Shown here one piece after another: positions 9,961 to 18,972 of a stretch of 64,000 nucleotides of DNA. Position 1 is the first letter of the stretch. The number at the start of each line of letters is the position of its first letter. The position numbers and the translations under genes are program-made. The DNA comes from Streptomyces sp. KMM 9044 (GTDB lineage Bacteria; Actinomycetota; Actinomycetes; Streptomycetales; Streptomycetaceae): NCBI RefSeq assembly GCF_024701375.2, contig NZ_CP113910.1, positions 3,100,001 through 3,164,000 of the forward strand, given 5' to 3'. A model generated the notes under the pieces. The model was not told the DNA's origin, ran no database searches, and saw only the letters and a list, made by a program, of their open reading frames with translations.

Positions 9961-10805
9961 GTGCCCCTCGCCCGCTCACCCGCCCTCGCGCCCCTGCTGG
10001 CGCGCGGTGCGCTGCTGTCGCCGTTCAAACGGCCCCGCCCCGACGCCGTGTGCCCCCCCCGCACCCGGCTGGTGCTGCCCGGGCTGCGGGTGGTTCTCGC
10101 GCGGCTGGCGGCGTACGAAAGGATCTGCGGCTTCCCGGCCGGGGAGGACGCGCTGCCGCTGACGCATCCCCATGAGCTGGGCTTCCCGGCGGCCACGCGG
10201 CTGATGAGCGGCCGGGACTTCCCGCTGCCACTGCCGGGCTCGTCCACACGTCGATCGAGATCACCCGGAACCGGGCCGTGCCCGCCACCGGGACGCACGA
10301 ACTGAGCGTGTACGTCGAAGGGCTGGCACCGCACCGGCGCGGTACGGAGGCCTCCTTGGTCACCGGGATACGGACGCCCGGCGGCGGCCTCGTACAGGAG
10401 TCACGGAGCACGTATCTGGCCCGGCACCGCACCTTCGGGCACACCGCCCCGCCCCGGGAGAAGACGTCAGGGACCACGCGGCCCCTGCCCGTCGTCGACG
10501 CGTGACGGCGGGCCGGGGACACGGGGCGGCGGTACGGAGCCGCGTCCGGCGACCGCAACCCGGTCCATCTGCACCCGCTCGCCGCACGGCTCCTCGGCTT
10601 CCCCCGCGCCGTCGCGCACGGCATGTGGACCGCGGCCCGCTGCCTCGCCGCGCACGGCGTCCCGGAAGCCGTGACGGTCCGGGCCGGCTTCAGGGCGCCG
10701 GTCCTGCTGCCGGGCACGGTGACGTACAGAGCGCGGGGCGGGCGCTTCGAACTGCGCGGCCCCGGCGACCGCCTTCACCTCACCGGGGAGGTCCGCCCGG
10801 CGTGA
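9961..10805 (+). pseudogene. MaoC-like hydratase/dehydratase, broken
   Basis: The parts read as a two-hotdog MaoC-like enzyme. LVLPGLRVVLARLAAYERICGFPAGEDALPLTHP is in one frame. After a shift near 10225-10235, GTHELSVYVEGLAPHRRGTEASLV is in another. Then come an in-frame TGA at 10503-10505, GASGDRNPVHLHPLAARLLGFP with the hydratase-type D-N-H pattern, and HGMWTAARCLAAHG. At least one frameshift and one stop inactivate it. It directly follows the FabG-like remnant; such pairs act on acyl thioesters, so the two probably formed one lost pathway. Confidence 0.75.
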
Positions 10806-11604
10806 ACGACCGCGTCGGCCCCGGCGCCCCCGACCCCGACCCCGGCCCCGGCCCCGGCCCCGGCCCCGGCGGCCGAGGCTTCCTCCTCGGGCGGTGACCA
10901 GGGGCGGCCCGCCATCAGGTCGCCCAGTCCCGCCCAGGCGAAGTTCATCAGGGTGGCCGACGCCTGCCGGGCGGTGACGCCCGGGGTGCTGTTGGACCAG
11001 TCCGCGAGGGCCTCCGCGGCGCCGACCAGGGCCTCCGCGAGCCCGGCGACCTCACCGCCGGGGAGGTGGGAGTCCATGGGGCTCCCACCCGCTCGTGGGG
11101 GGTCCCCCCTGCTCGAGCGAGGTCGAGGACCTGGGGGGAGCAGCCGAGAGCCCGGGGGAGCGCTTCGCGGGCGGCGGCGAGGATCAGCTCGGTCACGAAC
11201 GTCACGATGTCCGCGCGTGTCGCGGCGATCTCGGCGGCGAAGACCTCGCCGTGCGTACGGGCCTGGAGGTGCAGGACGGCCCAGCCGTCCGGGTGCCGCG
11301 CGGTGTGGGTGGAGAACGCCGTCAGGCCCGACCAGAGCCGGCGGTCCGCGGGCAGTACGGGCCGGGCACCGGCGCGTACCGCCTCGAGAAGAGCCTTCGC
11401 CTCACGGCGGATGCACGCGATGAAGAGGTCTTCCTTGGAGTTCAGGTACAGGTAGACCAACGGCTTGGAAACGCCCGCCAGTTCGGCGATCTCGTCCATC
11501 GACGCGGCCATGTATCCGCGCTGGGCGGAGGTCTGCACGGCGGCGTCCAGCATCTGCTGTTCGCGGACCGCACGCGGCATCCGTTTGCTCTTCACGGCAC
11601 CCAT
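10775..11604 (-). pseudogene. TetR/AcrR-family regulator disrupted by a palindromic insertion
   Basis: The N-terminal helix-turn-helix is intact (QMLDAAVQTSAQRGYMAASMDEIAELAGVSKPLVYLYLNSKEDLF), starting at ATG 11604. The ligand-binding domain reads well to EALPRALGCS, then a hairpin-rich insertion near 11077-11160 throws the frame. The true C-terminus (GEVAGLAEALVGAAEALADWSN) is in another frame, ending at 10775 after a Gly/Ala-rich tail. As it stands a truncated protein with a scrambled C-terminus would be made. It converges on, and overlaps, the MaoC remnant it may once have controlled. Confidence 0.75.
11077..11160. repeat. Palindromic hairpin element inside the TetR gene
   Basis: A stretch made of nested inverted repeats. 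The core arms are at 11104-11116 (C6, then TG, CTCGA) and 11123-11138 (TCGAG, then GACCT, G6), with an inner CTCGA...TCGAG palindrome. Similar G-run and CTCGAGCGAGG sequences are, to my knowledge, scattered through Streptomyces genomes; I cannot verify copies elsewhere. It explains the frame change in the host gene. Confidence 0.6.
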
Positions 11605-11693
11605 ACGGATCAGCCTACGGGGCGAGGGCACCCTCACCCGCCCGCACGGGAAACCCACCCCGTCCGGGCCGGACCGGTCGCGCCGCCGGGCTC

Positions 11694-12020
11694 CTACGAG
11701 GCCTGTGCCTGTCCCCGCCCCTGTCCCTGCACCTGCGTGCCGCGGGCGGCGTCGTCGGCGTCGTCCTCCTGGTTGCGGTTGGCCTCCAGGCCGGCCTTCG
11801 CCCGGTCGACGCGGCGCACGATGTTCTCGGAGGCCACGTCCCGCTGCTTGCGCAGGACGACGAAGCTGATCGGTGCCGAGAACACCAGGGCGAGCAGGAC
11901 GATCCACAGCCCGTTGGAGTCGCCCAGGCCACGCGGGGCGAGACCCGAGTGGACGAGGCCCCAGACGACCAGGAGGCAGCCCACGAAGATCCCGAAGCGC
12001 ATCAACGTGTAGCGGAGCAT
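11694..12020 (-). CDS. Small membrane protein, DUF4229-like
   Basis: About 108 aa with two predicted membrane helices near the N-terminus (FGIFVGCLLVVWGLVHSG and GLWIVLLALVFSAPISFVVL), followed by a charged cytoplasmic tail (KQRDVASENIVRRVDRAKAGLEANRNQEDD) ending in a Gln/Gly repeat. The start at ATG 12020 (MLRYTLMRF) sits behind GGGAGAAG; an upstream in-frame start would add 28 residues before the first helix without a better ribosome binding site. Architecture and tail fit DUF4229 proteins of actinomycetes. Function unknown. Confidence 0.7.
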   Translation of the reverse strand: MLRYTLMRFGIFVGCLLVVWGLVHSGLAPRGLGDSNGLWIVLLALVFSAPISFVVLRKQRDVASENIVRRVDRAKAGLEANRNQEDDADDAARGTQVQGQGRGQAQAS

Positions 12021-12143
12021 CTTCTCCCACTCTCCCGGACGAACAGCCAGAACGTATCCCAAGGGGTTCCCAATGGGACACCCTCCAGTGAAGCACGCCC
12101 GCACCCGGACGACCGCGGCGGGGTCGCAGGCGGGTGCGTACGG

Positions 12144-12710
12144 TCAGGTCAGCGGCAGCAGCATGACGACGTCGTCCCGCTCGTCGCCCGGGGCCACCCG
12201 GATCGCGCCGGGGACCCGGCCGACCTCCTTGTAGCCGCAGGAGCCGTAGAAGCGCTCCAGGCCGAGGCCGCCACGGCAGGTGAGCCGGATCGCCTCGATG
12301 CCGGGGAGGGTGCGGGCGGCCCGTTCGGCGGCGGCGAGCAGGCCACGGCCGTACCCCTTGCCCTGGTGGCGGGGATGGACCATCACCGTGTACAGCCAGA
12401 GCCAGTGCGTCATCAGGCGGTGGGTGTTGAGGGTGAGGAACGCCGTCGCGGCGACCCTCCCCTCCTCGTCGAACCCCACGAGCAGCCGGGACCGTTGCTC
12501 CTCCATCGCCACGAACTGCCGTACCAGCTCGGGGCGGACGTCCTCCGGCGTCACCGGCGGCACGAAGCCGACGGCTCCGCCCGCGTTGGTGACGTCCACC
12601 CACAACTCCATGATGCCGTCACGGAGTCCGGGAGTGACGGGCGGATCCAGAGTGAAGGTCAGCGGCGCGAAAAGGGGGTCCTCCGGCATGGAAAGAGGGC
12701 TCTCCGGCAT
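12144..12710 (-). CDS. GNAT-family N-acetyltransferase
   Basis: 188 aa. The acetyl-CoA binding motif is visible as VHPRHQGKGYGRGLL (Q-x-x-G-x-G), followed by ERFYGSCGYKEVGRVPGA, the usual GNAT C-terminal half. The ATG at 12710 has an AGGAGGA ribosome binding site that overlaps the stop codon of mqnE, only 16 bp away, so the two genes are likely co-transcribed and coupled. Substrate unknown; the link to menaquinone synthesis is positional only. Confidence 0.88.
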   Translation of the reverse strand: MPESPLSMPEDPLFAPLTFTLDPPVTPGLRDGIMELWVDVTNAGGAVGFVPPVTPEDVRPELVRQFVAMEEQRSRLLVGFDEEGRVAATAFLTLNTHRLMTHWLWLYTVMVHPRHQGKGYGRGLLAAAERAARTLPGIEAIRLTCRGGLGLERFYGSCGYKEVGRVPGAIRVAPGDERDDVVMLLPLT

Positions 12711-12726
12711 GGGACGGGATTCCTCC

Positions 12727-13890
12727 TCAGACCCGCATCGGCTGCGGGGACTCACGGCGGGCGGGGTCAGCGGCGTCGTACTCACGGATGATCTCGTACC
12801 GCGTGTTGCGCTCCACCGGGCGGAAACCGGCGTCGCGGATCAGGTCCAGCAGGTCCTCGCGGGTGAGCTTGTGCGGCGTGCCGAAGTCGTCCGCGTCGTG
12901 CGTGATCTTGTACTCGACGACCGAGCCGTCCATGTCGTCCGCGCCGTGCTGGAGGGCGAGCTGGGCGGTGTTGACGCCGTGCATCACCCAGAAGACCTTG
13001 ACGTGCGGGACGTTGTCGAAGAGGAGACGGGAGACGGCGAACGTCTTCAGCGCCTCGGCCCCGGTCGCCATCTGCGTCCGGGCCTGGAGGCGGTTGCGCA
13101 CCTTGCCGTCCTTCATGTCCACGAAGTCGTGCTGGTAGCGCAGCGGGATGAAGACCTGGAACCCGCCTGTCTCGTCCTGGAGCTCACGCAGCCGCAGCAC
13201 GTGGTCGACACGGTGGCGGGGCTCCTCGATGTGGCCGTAGAGCATGGTGCAGGGGGTCTTCAGCCCTTTCCCGTGGGCCAGCCGGTGGATCCGCGACCAG
13301 TCCTCCCAGTGGGTGCGGTGGTCGACGATGTGCTGCCGGACCTCCCAGTCGAAGATCTCCGCGCCACCGCCGGTGAGGGACTCGAGCCCGGCGTCGACCA
13401 GCTCGTCGAGGATCTCGGACGCGGACATCCCGGAGATGGTCTCGAAATGGTGGATCTCGGTGGCGGTGAACGCCTTCAGCGACACGTCCGGCAGCGCGGC
13501 CTTCAGCTCGCGCAGGGAACGCGGGTAGTAGCGCCAGGGCAGATTGGGATGGAGCCCGTTGACGATGTGCAGTTCGGTGAGGTTCTCCCCCTCCATCGCC
13601 TTCGCGAGCTTCACCGCCTCCTCGATCCGCATCGTGTACGCGTCCTTCTCCCCCGGCTTGCGCTGGAAGGAGCAGTACGCGCAGGAGGCGGTGCACACGT
13701 TCGTCATGTTGAGGTGGCGGTTGACGTTGAAGTGGACGACGTCGCCGTTCTTCCGCGTCCGCACCTCGTGCGCCAGCCCGCCCAGCCAGGCCAGGTCGTC
13801 CGACTCGTACAGCGCGATGCCGTCCTCGCGGGACAGCCGCTCACCGGAGCGGGCCTTCTCCTCCAGCTCGCGCTTGAGCCCGACGTCCAT
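12727..13890 (-). CDS. mqnE: Aminodeoxyfutalosine synthase MqnE (radical SAM)
   Basis: A 387-aa radical SAM enzyme that joins the MqnA product to the adenosyl moiety to form aminofutalosine. The cluster-binding cysteines are C66, C70 and C73 (CTASCAYC), followed by SFQRKPGEKDAYTM. Length and the upstream LGGLAHEVRTRKNGDVVHFN region match the MqnE/MqnC group. I call MqnE rather than MqnC because of this motif and because it sits next to ubiX and the Lrp regulator as in S. coelicolor (from memory). Neither mqnB, mqnC nor mqnD is in the window. Confidence 0.9.
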   Translation of the reverse strand: MDVGLKRELEEKARSGERLSREDGIALYESDDLAWLGGLAHEVRTRKNGDVVHFNVNRHLNMTNVCTASCAYCSFQRKPGEKDAYTMRIEEAVKLAKAMEGENLTELHIVNGLHPNLPWRYYPRSLRELKAALPDVSLKAFTATEIHHFETISGMSASEILDELVDAGLESLTGGGAEIFDWEVRQHIVDHRTHWEDWSRIHRLAHGKGLKTPCTMLYGHIEEPRHRVDHVLRLRELQDETGGFQVFIPLRYQHDFVDMKDGKVRNRLQARTQMATGAEALKTFAVSRLLFDNVPHVKVFWVMHGVNTAQLALQHGADDMDGSVVEYKITHDADDFGTPHKLTREDLLDLIRDAGFRPVERNTRYEIIREYDAADPARRESPQPMRV

Positions 13891-13938
13891 GCGGATACCC
13901 CTTTTCTGAGAAAGACTCCGCCAACCGTAACGCCCCGG

Positions 13939-14397
13939 CTACTGGACCTCTTCGGGCAGCTCCCCCACGCGGTTCTCCCACTTCGTGGAGAGCACGATGG
14001 TGGTACGCGTCCGGGAGACGCCCTTGGTGCCGGACAGCCGGCGGATCATCCGCTCCAGCCCGTCCACGTCGGCCGCCCGCACCTTGAGCATGAAGGAGTC
14101 GTCGCCGGCGATGAACCAGCAGTCCTCGATCTCCCGCAGGTCCTTCAGCCGCTGCGCCACGTCCTCGTGGTCGGCGTCGTCGGAGAGCGAGATGCCGATC
14201 AGGGCGGTCACCCCGAGGCCGAGCGAGGCCGCGTCCACGGTGGCGCGGTAGCCGGTGATGACACCGGCCGCCTCCAGCCGGTTGATCCGGTCGGTGACGC
14301 TGGGTCCCGACAGGCCGACGAGGCGCCCCAGCTCGGCGTAGGAGGCCCGGCCGTTCTCTCTCAGGGCCTGGATGAGCTGCCTGTCCACCGCGTCCAT
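13939..14397 (-). CDS. Lrp/AsnC-family transcriptional regulator
   Basis: 152 aa. The N-terminal winged helix-turn-helix begins MDAVDRQLIQALRENGRASYAELGRLVGLSGPSVTDRINRLEAAGVI, followed by a RAM effector domain (IGISLSDDADHEDVAQRLKDLREIEDCWFIAGDDSFMLKV). I start it at ATG 14397, where family similarity begins. It lies between ubiX and mqnE on the same strand, 48 bp before mqnE, so it may control this menaquinone segment in response to an amino acid or related ligand; that is inference from position. Confidence 0.92.
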   Translation of the reverse strand: MDAVDRQLIQALRENGRASYAELGRLVGLSGPSVTDRINRLEAAGVITGYRATVDAASLGLGVTALIGISLSDDADHEDVAQRLKDLREIEDCWFIAGDDSFMLKVRAADVDGLERMIRRLSGTKGVSRTRTTIVLSTKWENRVGELPEEVQ

Positions 14398-14496
14398 GCG
14401 ATCGAAGCCTTCCGCTGAAGAGGTCTGAACGTGACTGAGAATCGGTGAGTGGTGCTGCGGGGTGCACGGAGGGCGCACCGGGGATGCGGGTGCTGC

Positions 14497-15189
14497 TCAG
14501 GCGGTACGGGACGCTGAGGGCCCACCCCCGAGTTCGCCCTTCCAGCGGCGGTACAGCCGGTGCTCGACACCCGCAGCGTCGAGTACGCGTCCGGCGACGA
14601 AGTCCACCAGGTCCTGGATGTGCGCCGCACCCGCGTAGAACGCCGGTGAGGCGGGCACCACGGTCGCGCCCGCGTCGTCGAGGGAGACCAGGTGCCGCAG
14701 GGTCTGGCCGTTCAGCGGGGTCTCCCGTACGGCCACGACCAGGGTGCGCCCTTCCTTGAGGGTCACGCTCGCCGCCCGTTGCAGCAGGTCCTTGGACAGC
14801 CCGAGCGCCACCCCGGCCACGCAGGCCGTGGAGGCGGGCACGATCAGCATGCCCCGGCTCGGATACGAACCGGAGGAGGGCCCCGCGGCGAGGTCACCGG
14901 CGGCCCAGTACCGCACGCCACCGAGGTCCACGGTGAAGGTGCCCGGCTTGCCGTCCGCTCCACGGGACAGCCATTGCCGCAGGTCGTCCCGCCAGTGGGC
15001 GTCCCGGAAGGAGATGTCGGTCTCGTCCAGCAGGGTGAGCCGCGAGGCACGGCTGACGACGAGGTCGACGCTCTCCCCCGCTTGGAGGAGCGCACGGATG
15101 ACGGCTGCCGCATATGGCGTGCCGGAAGCGCCGGACACCCCCAGGATCCAAGGCGTTCGCGTCGTCTCTCCTGGCTTGAGATGGTTCAC
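14497..15189 (-). CDS. ubiX: UbiX-family flavin prenyltransferase
   Basis: UbiX makes prenylated FMN, the cofactor of UbiD-type decarboxylases; its partner here is the mqnL product encoded 2 kb away. The protein opens with WILGVSGASGTPYAAAVIRALL (flavin-binding), carries VPASTACVAGVALGLSKDLLQRAASV, and ends with the VRETPLNGQTLRHL and PASPAFYAGAAHIQDLVDFVAGRVLD blocks of the family. I favour the GTG at 15189, because a TAGGCT -10 hexamer lies 7 nt upstream, which would give a leaderless mRNA. An ATG at 15210 is possible but lacks a ribosome binding site. Confidence 0.9.
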   Translation of the reverse strand: MNHLKPGETTRTPWILGVSGASGTPYAAAVIRALLQAGESVDLVVSRASRLTLLDETDISFRDAHWRDDLRQWLSRGADGKPGTFTVDLGGVRYWAAGDLAAGPSSGSYPSRGMLIVPASTACVAGVALGLSKDLLQRAASVTLKEGRTLVVAVRETPLNGQTLRHLVSLDDAGATVVPASPAFYAGAAHIQDLVDFVAGRVLDAAGVEHRLYRRWKGELGGGPSASRTA

Positions 15190-15196
15190 GACACCG

Positions 15197-15202
15197 AGCC
15201 TA
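15197..15202 (-). promoter_or_regulatory. Candidate -10 element for a leaderless ubiX transcript
   Basis: TAGGCT on the minus strand ends 7 nt before the GTG start, placing the expected transcription start at the start codon itself. The -35 region is weak. Leaderless mRNAs are common in Streptomyces. Confidence 0.4.
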
Positions 15203-15338
15203 TCCGGCATCGAGGGAGGGGAACCGGCCAAGGGGTCCGGTCCGTTTCCCCGGTGGGCGACCGGTCCGTCTCCCGGGCGGACGCCGAGCAGACGACCGGC
15301 CCGTCTCCCGGGGGACGACCAAGGCGAGGGGGTGTGCC

Positions 15339-15944
15339 GTGTCCGACATCGATACGCGGTGGTCGGGGCGCGAGCGGACGAAGACGGCGGCCGTGGTGAT
15401 GGTGGCCTGGGTGGCGCTGCTGTGGCTGCTGGAAGTGGCCGACGTGGCCTCCGGTCACGCGCTGGACGACTTCGGCGTCGTGCCGCGCACGGCCTCGGAG
15501 CTGGTCGACGTCGTCCCCTCCGCTTTCGTCCACTTCGGTTTCGCCCATGTCGCGGCGAACAGTGTGCCGCTGCTGGTGCTCGGTTTCCTCGCCGCCCTGG
15601 GCGGGCTGCGCCGGTTCGCCGCCGTGTGCGCGCTGATCATCGTCTGCGACGGCCTGGGGGTGTGGCTCATAGCCCCGGCATACACCAACACGGCGGGCGC
15701 CTCCGGTCTGGTCTTCGGCCTGTTCGGCTTCCTGTTGTGCAGCGGCTTCGTAGAGCGCCGGCCGATGGGCGTCGTGGTCGCCGTGCTGGTCGGCGCGGTC
15801 TGGGGTGGCTCGATCCTCGCGGGCATCGCGCCCGGTCAGGCCGGCGTGAGCTGGCAGGGCCACCTCATCGGCCTGCTGGCCGGCGTGGCATCGGCCTTCC
15901 TGTTCCGGCGCCGGCCGGGCCGCCGGGGCGCGCTGACGACGTAG
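15339..15944 (+). CDS. Rhomboid-family intramembrane serine protease
   Basis: 201 aa, about six membrane helices. The catalytic dyad can be placed: Ser122 in the GASG motif (TAGASGLVFG) and His175 in WQGHLIG, with the usual HFGFAHVAANSVPLLVLG helix (rhomboid H-x6-N pattern) upstream. It would cut membrane-embedded substrates; the substrate is unknown. GTG start at 15339 behind GGCGAGGGG. It diverges from ubiX and converges on mqnP. Confidence 0.92.
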   Translation: MSDIDTRWSGRERTKTAAVVMVAWVALLWLLEVADVASGHALDDFGVVPRTASELVDVVPSAFVHFGFAHVAANSVPLLVLGFLAALGGLRRFAAVCALIIVCDGLGVWLIAPAYTNTAGASGLVFGLFGFLLCSGFVERRPMGVVVAVLVGAVWGGSILAGIAPGQAGVSWQGHLIGLLAGVASAFLFRRRPGRRGALTT

Positions 15945-15986
15945 GGCATGCCCTGCGCGCCCTGCCGGGCTCGCGCCGGCCCGACC

Positions 15987-16910
15987 TCAGACCGTCAGCC
16001 CCCGTACCAGGAGGTCCAGCAGCGCGCAGACGAACAGCGCGATGCCGATGAAGCCGTTGACGCTGAAGAAGGCACGGTTCAGGCGGGTCAGGTCGTTCGG
16101 GCGGACGATGGTGTGCTCGTAGACGAAGGCCGCCGCGACGATCACCAGGCCGAGCCAGAAGAACGCGCCGGCGCCGGTGAGGACCGCATACCAGACGAAC
16201 AGGGCCGTCGTCACGGCGTGGCAGGCGCGGGCGCCCCGGACGGCGGCCGGGATGCCGAAGCGGGCCGGGACCGACTTCACGCCGACCTCGCGGTCGGTCT
16301 CCACGTCCTGGCAGGCGTAGATGAGATCGAAGCCGCCGATCCAGACGCCGACCGCGAGGCCGAGGACGACCGCGTCCCAGGACCAGGAGCCGGTGACAGC
16401 CAGCCATCCGCCGACCGGGCCCATGGCCTGGGCGAGTCCGAGGATGGCCTGCGGGAAGTTGGTGAACCGCTTGCCGTACGGATAGACCACCATCGGGATC
16501 ACCGCGACCGGCGCGAGGGCCAGGCAGAGCGGGTTGAGCAGGGCAGCCGCGCCCAGGAACACCACCAGGGCGATGACGGCGCCGGTCCACGCGTGCCGGA
16601 CCGACATCGCGCCGGTGACCAGTTCGCGGTGCGCGGTACGCGGGTTGCGGGCGTCGATCTCGCGGTCGATGATCCGGTTGGCGGCCATCGCGAAGGTGCG
16701 CAGGCCGACCATGGCGATCGTGACCAGGAGCAGCCGGCCCCAGTGGATGGTCCGGTCCCACTCGTACATCGCGGTGAGAGCGGCGATGTACGCGAAGGGC
16801 AGCGCGAACACGGAGTGCTCGATCATCACCAGGCGCAGGAAGGCCTTCACCCTGCCGGTCGGCTGCGGTGCCACGCCCGGGTTCGCGATCCCGTCGGCGG
16901 TGGTCATCAT
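15987..16910 (-). CDS. mqnP: Menaquinone prenyltransferase MqnP (UbiA family)
   Basis: A 307-aa integral membrane prenyltransferase that attaches the polyprenyl tail to the naphthoate ring. Two Asp-rich diphosphate/Mg sites are visible: NRIIDREIDARNP (residues 78-90) and DLIYACQDVETDREVG (about D195-D206). Eight to nine hydrophobic helices are spread along the chain. Its ATG overlaps the stop of the small gene upstream (ATGA), so it is translationally coupled in an mqnL-unknown-mqnP operon. Confidence 0.93.
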   Translation of the reverse strand: MMTTADGIANPGVAPQPTGRVKAFLRLVMIEHSVFALPFAYIAALTAMYEWDRTIHWGRLLLVTIAMVGLRTFAMAANRIIDREIDARNPRTAHRELVTGAMSVRHAWTGAVIALVVFLGAAALLNPLCLALAPVAVIPMVVYPYGKRFTNFPQAILGLAQAMGPVGGWLAVTGSWSWDAVVLGLAVGVWIGGFDLIYACQDVETDREVGVKSVPARFGIPAAVRGARACHAVTTALFVWYAVLTGAGAFFWLGLVIVAAAFVYEHTIVRPNDLTRLNRAFFSVNGFIGIALFVCALLDLLVRGLTV

Positions 16911-17431
16911 GCGAGGCTCCCGAGGAACGCGTCGAGGTCGGCCAGCAGTGCGGCGACGGGCAGCGGTCCCGTCTCCACGGCCAGCGGCGTTCCGGCGTCG
17001 TCGCCGGACGGGTCCTCGGGCGGGGTGACGTGCGCGGTGAAGACGTACGCGTCCGTACCCGTGTCCCCTTCCGCGCCCGCGTCCGCGCCCGGGGCGGCCG
17101 GACGGGCGTCCAGGCGCAGCAGCGAGCCGCCGTCGACCGTGAACGGCCCGCCCGCCGCGGCGGTGAGCCCGGCGCGCAGCCGTTCGGCGAAGTCGGCGGG
17201 TTCCGTGTCGCGCACCCCGGGCAGCTCGAAGCCGCCGCCCTCGCCGTCGTGCTCGACCAGGACCGCCCAGGTGTCGCCGGCGCCCGCGAACTCCTGCGGC
17301 GTGACGCCCGCCTGCTCGGCGGCCTGCCGGACTCCGGGGTCGGCCGGGTCCAGCTCGGGGCGCACGAGGGCCACGTAGTCGGTGTCGGTGCCGATGAAGA
17401 GGGCCGGGCCGCCCACGGGGACGGGACTCAC
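16907..17431 (-). CDS. Unknown protein coupled between mqnL and mqnP
   Basis: 174 aa, not recognised. The GTG at 17431 overlaps the mqnL stop (GTGA), and its own stop overlaps the mqnP start (ATGA), so it is translated as part of one unit with two menaquinone enzymes. The sequence opens [23 protein letters not shown], has no signal peptide or helices, contains a run of Asp/Gly/Ala/Thr, and ends with [16 protein letters not shown]. It looks like a small, acidic soluble protein. Its position suggests a helper of decarboxylation or prenylation, but nothing in the sequence shows a function. Confidence 0.8.
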   Translation of the reverse strand: MSPVPVGGPALFIGTDTDYVALVRPELDPADPGVRQAAEQAGVTPQEFAGAGDTWAVLVEHDGEGGGFELPGVRDTEPADFAERLRAGLTAAAGGPFTVDGGSLLRLDARPAAPGADAGAEGDTGTDAYVFTAHVTPPEDPSGDDAGTPLAVETGPLPVAALLADLDAFLGSLA

Positions 17432-18879
17432 AGTCCGTACTCCTTCCAGCGGCGGTCGACCAGTGCGGCCGTGTCCGGGTCGGACTCGACCATGTCGGGC
17501 CAGCCGCCGTCGCGCGTGTACCCCTCCTCGGGCCACTTCTTCGTCGCGTCGATGCCCGCCTTGCCGCCCCAGAACTGCTGGTAGGACGAGTGGTCGAGGT
17601 GGTCGACCGGACCTTCGACGACGCTGAGGTCACGGGCGTAGTCGGTGTTGCCGAGGGCCCGCCAGGCGACCTCGTGCAGGTCGTGGACGTCGCAGTCGGA
17701 GTCGACGACCACGATCAGCTTGGTCAGCGACATCATGTGGGCGCCCCAGACGGCGTGCATCACCTTCTGCGCGTGCTTGGGGTACTTCTTGTCGATCGAG
17801 ATGATCGCGCAGTTGTGGAAGCCGCCGGCCTCGGGGAGGTGGTAGTCCACGATGTCCGGGACGATGATCTTGAGGAGGGGCAGGAAGAAGCGTTCCGTCG
17901 CACGGCCCAGGGGCCCGTCCTCGGTCGGCGGGCGGCCGACGACGATCGACTGGAGCAGCGGGCGCCTGCGCATGGTGACGCAGTCGATCTTCAGTGCGGG
18001 GAACGGTTCCTGCGGGGTGTAGAACCCGGTGTGGTCGCCGAACGGGCCCTCGGGAAGCATCTCGCCCGGCTCCAGCCAGCCCTCGACGACGACCTCGGCG
18101 TGCGCCGGGACCTGGAGCGGGACCGTCTTGCAGTCGACCATCTCGATCCGCTTGCCCTGCAGGAACCCGGCGAAGAGGTACTCGTCGATGTCGCCGGGGA
18201 GCGGGGCGGTGGAGGCGTACGTCACGGCGGGCGGACAGCCGAAGGCGATGGCGACCGGGAGCCGCTCGCCGCGGCGGGCGGCCACCTGGTAGTGGTTCCG
18301 GCTGTCCTTGTGGATCTGCCAGTGCATGCCGATGGTGCGCTTGTCGTGGCGCTGGAGCCGGTACAGGCCGAGGTTGCGGATGCCCGTCTCGGGGTCCTTG
18401 GTGTGGGTGAGGCCCAGGTTGAAGAAGGAGCCGCCGTCCTTGGGCCAGGTGAACAGGGCGGGGAGCTGACCGAGGTCCACGTCGTCGCCCTGCAGGACGA
18501 CCTCCTGCACCGGGGCGTCCTTCACCTTCCTCGGCGGTACGTGGGTCATCGAGCCGAGCTTGCCGAACGCCTCGCGCAGGCCCACGAAGCCGTTGGGCAG
18601 CTCGGGCTTGAGGAGGCCGCCGATCCTCTCGCTGATCCCGGCGTACGACTTCAGGCCGAGCGCCTTCAGCAGGCGGCGGTCGGTGCCGTACACGTTCATC
18701 GCGAGGGGCATGCCCGAACCGCGCACGTTCTCGAAGAGCAGGGCGGGACCGCCGGCCTTCTGCACCCGGTCGACGATCTCACCGACCTCGAGGTACGGGT
18801 CGACCTCGGCCTTGACGCGCTTGAGGTCTCCCTCGCGGTCCAGGGCCCTCAGCAGGGAGCGAAGATCGTCGTAAGCCAT
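17428..18879 (-). CDS. mqnL: Menaquinone decarboxylase, UbiD family
   Basis: 483 aa, full length for the UbiD family. It would decarboxylate 1,4-dihydroxy-6-naphthoate or its prenylated form, using prenyl-FMN supplied by UbiX. The family signatures are clear: [19 protein letters not shown] near the N-terminus, [24 protein letters not shown] in the prFMN-binding region, then [21 protein letters not shown] at 18879 ([19 protein letters not shown]) is the conserved start. First gene of a three-gene overlapping operon. Confidence 0.94.
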   Translation of the reverse strand: MAYDDLRSLLRALDREGDLKRVKAEVDPYLEVGEIVDRVQKAGGPALLFENVRGSGMPLAMNVYGTDRRLLKALGLKSYAGISERIGGLLKPELPNGFVGLREAFGKLGSMTHVPPRKVKDAPVQEVVLQGDDVDLGQLPALFTWPKDGGSFFNLGLTHTKDPETGIRNLGLYRLQRHDKRTIGMHWQIHKDSRNHYQVAARRGERLPVAIAFGCPPAVTYASTAPLPGDIDEYLFAGFLQGKRIEMVDCKTVPLQVPAHAEVVVEGWLEPGEMLPEGPFGDHTGFYTPQEPFPALKIDCVTMRRRPLLQSIVVGRPPTEDGPLGRATERFFLPLLKIIVPDIVDYHLPEAGGFHNCAIISIDKKYPKHAQKVMHAVWGAHMMSLTKLIVVVDSDCDVHDLHEVAWRALGNTDYARDLSVVEGPVDHLDHSSYQQFWGGKAGIDATKKWPEEGYTRDGGWPDMVESDPDTAALVDRRWKEYGL

Positions 18880-18910
18880 GGGGCCAAGTATCCCCGAGCG
18901 GCTACCCTTT

Positions 18911-18922
18911 CCAGGTACCTGG
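18911..18922. promoter_or_regulatory. Perfect 12-bp palindrome between divergent genes
   Basis: CCAGGTACCTGG lies 32 bp upstream of the mqnL start and 51 bp upstream of the divergent PLDc_N gene. It could be an operator serving either gene; there is no direct evidence. Confidence 0.3.
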
Positions 18923-18972
18923 GGGCTGTGGCTGTGCCGACGTCCCCGACGACCCCTTCTCTGGAGAGGCCC

